From Pyrinomonadaceae bacterium (lineage in GTDB: Bacteria; Acidobacteriota; Blastocatellia; Pyrinomonadales; Pyrinomonadaceae), in contig JACCRA010000733.1 in the NCBI GenBank assembly GCA_013813825.1, positions 1 through 11,823 on the forward strand: DNA of 11,823 bases. Direction: 5' to 3'. Within the stretch, counting starts at the first letter, position 1. Each line of letters starts with the position of its first letter. Below the pieces are notes generated by a model that was given only the letters and a program-made list of their open reading frames with translations, did no database searches and was not told the origin of the DNA. Positions 5,340 through 11,823 of the stretch are shown here, piece after piece. Position numbers and translations under genes: made by a program.

Positions 5340-6032
5340 ATGCCCAGTAGGTTAGAAGCTAACCGACGGAAAAAGCAGCCCAAGCAACTATCCAAGCAAC
5401 CGCTCAAGGACGCACGTCTCTCGCAAATTTACCAGACGGCGGCGGGGATTATTTATCGTCAGGGCTACGAGGCGACCTCGCTCAGTGAGATTGCGAAGGC
5501 CGCCGGTCTGACCAAGGCAGGTCTTTACCATTACATTCCTAGCAAAGAACATCTGCTGTTCGAGATCATGAATTACGGGATGAACTTGGTCGATTCCGAT
5601 GTCATCACTCCGGCGCGCGCCGTCGCCGATCCCCAAGTGCGCCTCCGCACGATTGTGACGGCCTATGCCAATCTGATCATGGAAGAGCGACAGCCCATCA
5701 CTATCATGATCAACGAGGCGAAAGGTTTGACGCCCGCGCGTCAGCGCAAAGTCCGCGCGCGCCGGCGGGTTTTTTATGAATTTGTGCGCGACACGATTCA
5801 AGAGATCAAAGATGAAGGCGAGGTCGCCGTCTTGGATGTCGGCATGACCGCGATCAGTTTCGTCGGCGTCCTCGTCTGGTTGGCCTACTGGTATCACCCG
5901 GAGGGCCGGCTGACGAAGCAACAAGTGATTGACGAGATCGTGGAACTGATGTTGGAGCGGATGGTGGGGATCAGTCTCCCCGCCGTCCGCAGCAGTCATA
6001 AATGCCGGTTGGTAGCTGCGTGGAATCGCTAA
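5340..6032 (+). CDS. TetR/AcrR-family transcriptional regulator
   Basis: A 230-residue TetR-family repressor. A basic N-terminal tail (NRRKKQPKQ) precedes the three-helix DNA-binding domain at about 25-75, with TSLSEIAKAAGLTKAGLYHY (46-65) as the helix-turn-helix and YHYIPSKEHLL as its family hallmark. The remaining helical ligand-binding domain ends with VLVWLAYWYHPEGRLT and a leucine-rich dimerisation helix. Regulators with this layout often respond to acyl-CoA or other hydrophobic ligands; the neighbouring ligase and dehydrogenase make an acyl-CoA effector plausible, but the ligand is not shown. AGGAGG (5327-5332) lies 7 nt before the ATG, a strong signal. A promoter with a perfect -35 box and an abutting palindrome lies upstream, suggesting autoregulation. 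The receptor gene starts 92 nt downstream on the same strand. Confidence 0.95.
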   Translation: MPSRLEANRRKKQPKQLSKQPLKDARLSQIYQTAAGIIYRQGYEATSLSEIAKAAGLTKAGLYHYIPSKEHLLFEIMNYGMNLVDSDVITPARAVADPQVRLRTIVTAYANLIMEERQPITIMINEAKGLTPARQRKVRARRRVFYEFVRDTIQEIKDEGEVAVLDVGMTAISFVGVLVWLAYWYHPEGRLTKQQVIDEIVELMLERMVGISLPAVRSSHKCRLVAAWNR

Positions 6033-6124
6033 ATGACGAAACAATCTGACGGTGGCTTCGCCCGCTCGTCAGCCGATAGACCTGTGGCAGCGTCGATTCA
6101 ACTATTTGGCAAGGAGAAATTTCG

Positions 6125-9310
<3,186 letters not shown>

Positions 9311-9341
9311 GCCGTCCGCTTGCGGCGGGAATCGCACGGAG

Positions 9342-9425
9342 GAAATGATGAACGATGAACGCGGAACGATGAATAAAAGACAACTGCTTTTCATTCATCG
9401 TTCCGCGTTCATCGTTCATCATTTC
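9342..9425. repeat. Perfect 33-bp inverted repeat (GATGAAC-type) after the receptor gene
   Basis: Arm 9342-9374 is the exact reverse complement of 9393-9425. The stem continues inward past a single bulged C (9392) with AAAAG (9375-9379) and CTTTT (9387-9391), leaving a 7-nt loop, and outward by four more pairs including two G-T wobbles. The arms are made of heptamer-like units (GATGAAC, GATGAAC, GCGGAAC, GATGAAT). In RNA this would be a very stable hairpin between the receptor and ligase genes. It could end or dampen transcription, or protect the receptor mRNA from 3' decay; there is no strong T run after it. A 45-codon frame that runs through it is a by-product of the repeat. Confidence 0.88.
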
Positions 9426-9505
9426 TTCTCTGTGGTTAAATCCGTGCGTCGCTCTCCACGCTCCGGCAACCGCCGCCGCTAAATTTCAACCGGGGGATTT
9501 TAACG

Positions 9506-11146
9506 ATGCGGAGCACAATGCAAGACCGGCCGTTGACGATCAACGCCATCCTGCGCCACGGCACGAAAGTCTATGCCGGCAGCGAAGTCGTCACGTGGAC
9601 AGGCGAGAGCGCGCGGCGCGCGACCTTCGCCGAGACGAGCGCGCGCGCGGAAAAGCTGGCCGCCGCGCTTCGGCGTCTCGGCATCCGCGAAGGCGACCGC
9701 GTCGGCACGTTCGCATGGAACAATCAGGAGCACTTGGAAGCCTACCTCGCCGTGCCCGCGTCGGGCGCGGTGCTGCACACACTCAACATCCGGCTGTTCC
9801 CCGAACAACTCACTTACGTCGTCAACCACGCGGAGGATCGCGTCGTCATCGTGGATGCCTCGTTGGTCTCACTGCTCGCGCGCGTCGCGAAAGATTTGCG
9901 GACGGTCGAACATTTCATCGTCGTTGGCGAATCAGAAGCCGCCAGCGGATTAGGCAACAGCGTGTTGCGTTACGAAGACTTGCTCGCGGCGGAAGCGCCG
10001 GGCTTCGCGTGGCCGGAATTGGACGAACGAGCCGCCGCCGCGATGTGCTACACCAGCGGCACGACCGGTAATCCGAAGGGCGTCGTCTATAGCCACCGCT
10101 CGACTTACTTGCACGCCGTCGGCCTCTGCATGGCGAACAGCTTCGGCTTCACCGAGCACGACCGCACGCTCGCCGTCGTCCCCATGTTTCACGCCAACGC
10201 TTGGGGAATGCCCTATGCCGCTTGGTTCACGGGCGCGTCGCTGTTGCTGCCCGACAGATTCTTACAGGCCGAGCGGCTCGCCCGCTTTATCGAAACTGAG
10301 CGCCCGACGATCTCCGGCGCGGTGCCGACCGTGTGGAACGAGTTGCTGCGCTACTCCGAAACTCACGAGGTCGATCTCTCATCGCTGCGGATCGTGGTCT
10401 GTGGCGGCGCGGCTGTCCCCCCCACGTTGATGCGCCGCTACGAAGAGCGCCACGGCCTGCGGATCATACAGGCGTGGGGCATGACCGAGACCAGCCCGCT
10501 CGGAGCCATCGCGCATCCGCCGCACGGAATTCAACCGGACGAGGAGATGAGTTACCGCACCAAGTCCGGCCGCGTAGCCGCCGGCATCGAGGCGCGCATC
10601 ATGGACGGCGAGCGCGAATTGCCGTGGGACGGCGCGGCGGTCGGCGAGATCGAAGTGCGCGGGGCGTGGGTCGCGGGCGGCTACTACGGCGATGACGCGC
10701 CCGAAAAATTTCACGACGGCTGGCTCCGCACCGGCGACATCGGCACGCTCGACGCGAAAGGCTTCATTCAACTCACAGACCGCTCAAAGGACGTGATCAA
10801 ATCCGGCGGCGAGTGGATTTCCTCGGTCGAACTGGAAAACGAATTGATGGCGCACGCGGCGGTGCTCGAAGCGGCGGTCATCAGCGTCCCGGACGAGCGT
10901 TGGGACGAGCGCCCGCTCGCCTGTGTCGTCTTGCGCGAAGGCGCGGGCGCGACGCACGAGGAACTCCGCGAATTCTTATCAATTCGCGTCGCCAAGTGGT
11001 GGGTGCCTGAGCGTTGGGCATTCGTCGCGGAGATTCCGAAAACGAGCGTCGGCAAGTTTGATAAAAAAGTCCTACGCGCCCGCCGAGAGAGCGGCGAGTT
11101 AGGGACGATCCACGAAACCGCGCCGCCGCCGCCGCCGAAGCGTTAG
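9506..11146 (+). CDS. AMP-forming acyl-CoA ligase, medium/long-chain type
   Basis: A complete 546-residue member of the ANL superfamily. It would activate a fatty or related acid via an acyl-AMP to its CoA thioester in the cytoplasm. The P-loop YTSGTTGNPKGV is at 182-193, VPMFHANAWG at 225-234, the A5 motif WGMTETSP at 324-331, the TGD motif at 409-411 with DRSKDVIKSGGEW at 425-437, and the C-terminal catalytic lysine in PKTSVGKFDKK is Lys517. All key residues are present. The length and motif wording fit the AlkK/medium-to-long-chain FadD-like group, but chain length is not decided. The protein ends in a five-proline run encoded by repeated CCG codons. ATG at 9506 follows GGGGGA (9492-9497) by 8 nt; ATG at 9518 is an alternative. 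It lies 195 nt after the receptor and 204 nt before an acyl-CoA dehydrogenase. Confidence 0.95.
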   Translation: MRSTMQDRPLTINAILRHGTKVYAGSEVVTWTGESARRATFAETSARAEKLAAALRRLGIREGDRVGTFAWNNQEHLEAYLAVPASGAVLHTLNIRLFPEQLTYVVNHAEDRVVIVDASLVSLLARVAKDLRTVEHFIVVGESEAASGLGNSVLRYEDLLAAEAPGFAWPELDERAAAAMCYTSGTTGNPKGVVYSHRSTYLHAVGLCMANSFGFTEHDRTLAVVPMFHANAWGMPYAAWFTGASLLLPDRFLQAERLARFIETERPTISGAVPTVWNELLRYSETHEVDLSSLRIVVCGGAAVPPTLMRRYEERHGLRIIQAWGMTETSPLGAIAHPPHGIQPDEEMSYRTKSGRVAAGIEARIMDGERELPWDGAAVGEIEVRGAWVAGGYYGDDAPEKFHDGWLRTGDIGTLDAKGFIQLTDRSKDVIKSGGEWISSVELENELMAHAAVLEAAVISVPDERWDERPLACVVLREGAGATHEELREFLSIRVAKWWVPERWAFVAEIPKTSVGKFDKKVLRARRESGELGTIHETAPPPPPKR

Positions 11147-11173
11147 GGACCAGACTGCGATGAAAGAGGATTT

Positions 11174-11250
11174 CACCACAGAGGACGCCGCAGGACACAG
11201 AGGAAGAATTTAAGATTTGAGACCTGAGGTTTCAATTTTGAAATTTGAGA
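11174..11250. repeat. Degenerate intergenic repeat patch
   Basis: The non-coding gap between ligase and acyl-CoA dehydrogenase holds two kinds of short repeat. CACAGAGGA occurs at 11177-11185 and 11196-11204, a 19-nt period, as in dispersed sequences of the type ACCACAGAGGACACAGAGG. ATTTGAGA occurs at 11215-11222 and 11243-11250, with the 14-nt palindrome TTTCAATTTTGAAA (11230-11243) between. The segment is AT-rich against a GC-rich background. It looks like a worn dispersed repeat; no gene, promoter or clean terminator is evident. Confidence 0.55.
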
Positions 11251-11350
11251 TCGAGCGCAACCGCATTCAACGCTTGCACCTCGGCGTCCTGTTGTCTCCT
11301 CCGTAGTAAAGAGCCATCCGCTCGAAAGTAGATTGAGAAAAATCCCGATT

Positions 11351-11823
11351 ATGAACTTCACGTTCTCCGAGCGCACCGAAAATCTCAGCCGGCAACTGCG
11401 CGCCTTCATGGCCGAGCACGTCTATCCCAGCGAGTCGATCTACTATTCTCAGATCAATGAGGGTGACCGCTGGCAGCCCGTCGCCATCGTCGAAGAATTG
11501 AAGTCGCAGGCGAAGGCCGTCGGATTGTGGAATTTGTTTCTGCCGGACAGCGAACACGGCGCGGGGTTGACTAACTTCGAGTACGCGCCGCTGTGCGAGA
11601 CGATGGGGCGCTCAGAGATGGCCCCGGAAATCTTCAACTGTAACGCGCCCGACACCGGCAACATGGAAGTGTTGGCGCGCTATGGGACCAACGAGCAGAA
11701 AGAGCGTTGGCTGCGGCCGCTCTTGGCGGGCGACATCCGTTCGTGCTTCGCGATGACCGAGCCGGACGTAGCTTCCTCGGACGCAACTAATATCCGCGCG
11801 AGCATCACGCGCGACGGCGATGA
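11351..11823 (+). CDS. Acyl-CoA dehydrogenase, N-terminal part (runs off right edge)
   Basis: The first 157 codons of an FAD-dependent acyl-CoA dehydrogenase. These enzymes introduce the alpha-beta double bond in the first step of beta-oxidation. The N-terminal helical domain starts [20 protein letters not shown], then [40 protein letters not shown], and [17 protein letters not shown] followed by [20 protein letters not shown] and [15 protein letters not shown], the last being the conserved FAD/substrate segment. The wording ([11 protein letters not shown]) fits the ACAD10/11-like group acting on longer or unusual acyl-CoAs, with moderate certainty. The catalytic base lies beyond the window. 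ATG at 11351 fits the family start; the ribosome binding site is weak. The gene is on the same strand as the ligase, 204 nt downstream, and the two would act in sequence on one substrate. Confidence 0.93.
   Translation, partial: MNFTFSERTENLSRQLRAFMAEHVYPSESIYYSQINEGDRWQPVAIVEELKSQAKAVGLWNLFLPDSEHGAGLTNFEYAPLCETMGRSEMAPEIFNCNAPDTGNMEVLARYGTNEQKERWLRPLLAGDIRSCFAMTEPDVASSDATNIRASITRDGD

Noticed and set aside
9345..9482. Short frame starting MMNDERGTMNKRQ after the receptor
   Set aside because: It is made almost entirely from the 33-bp inverted repeat, and the GGAGG before it is only 2 nt from the ATG. It is best explained as repeat sequence that happens to be open.

Overview
The window is GC-rich and comes from a bacterial chromosome. 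The best guess for the source is an Acidobacteriota-type organism. That rests on the large Oar-like TonB-dependent receptor with an N-terminal carboxypeptidase-regulatory-like domain, on the many acyl-CoA, SDR and MDR genes, and on intergenic palindromic repeats. It is an inference from gene content, not a phylogenetic result.

Layout, left to right. Positions 1-1299 on the minus strand hold the 5' end of a FadD-type acyl-CoA ligase, which runs off the left edge, and a classical SDR oxidoreductase just upstream of it; a REPIN-like double palindrome (384-518) lies between them. A zinc-type MDR dehydrogenase (1464-2492, plus) is divergent from the SDR. It is followed by a likely 46-residue membrane protein (2629-2769) and a 21-bp perfect inverted repeat (2806-2886). 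A minus-strand HSDL2-like SDR (2903-3722) is split by an apparent 2-nt deletion and also lacks the usual catalytic serine. Next is a YefM/YoeB-type toxin-antitoxin pair (3827-4394, plus) with a paired TGTACA operator, then a convergent phospholipase/carboxylesterase-type hydrolase (4422-5102, minus).

From 5246 onward everything is on the plus strand: a promoter with a perfect -35 box and an abutting palindromic operator, a TetR-family regulator (5340-6032), a 1061-residue TonB-dependent receptor (6125-9310), a perfect 33-bp inverted repeat, an acyl-CoA ligase (9506-11146), a patch of degenerate direct repeats, and the start of an acyl-CoA dehydrogenase (11351 to the right edge).

Functionally most of the window points to fatty-acid or related carboxylic-acid catabolism: two ligases that would activate acids to CoA thioesters, an acyl-CoA dehydrogenase for the first beta-oxidation step, several NAD(P)-dependent oxidoreductases, an esterase that could release acids, and a TetR regulator of the kind that often controls such genes. 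The receptor between the regulator and the ligase could bring a substrate across the outer membrane, but its ligand cannot be read from the sequence. The toxin-antitoxin pair is an accessory insertion in this metabolic neighbourhood. No tRNA, rRNA, CRISPR array, transposase or phage gene was seen.
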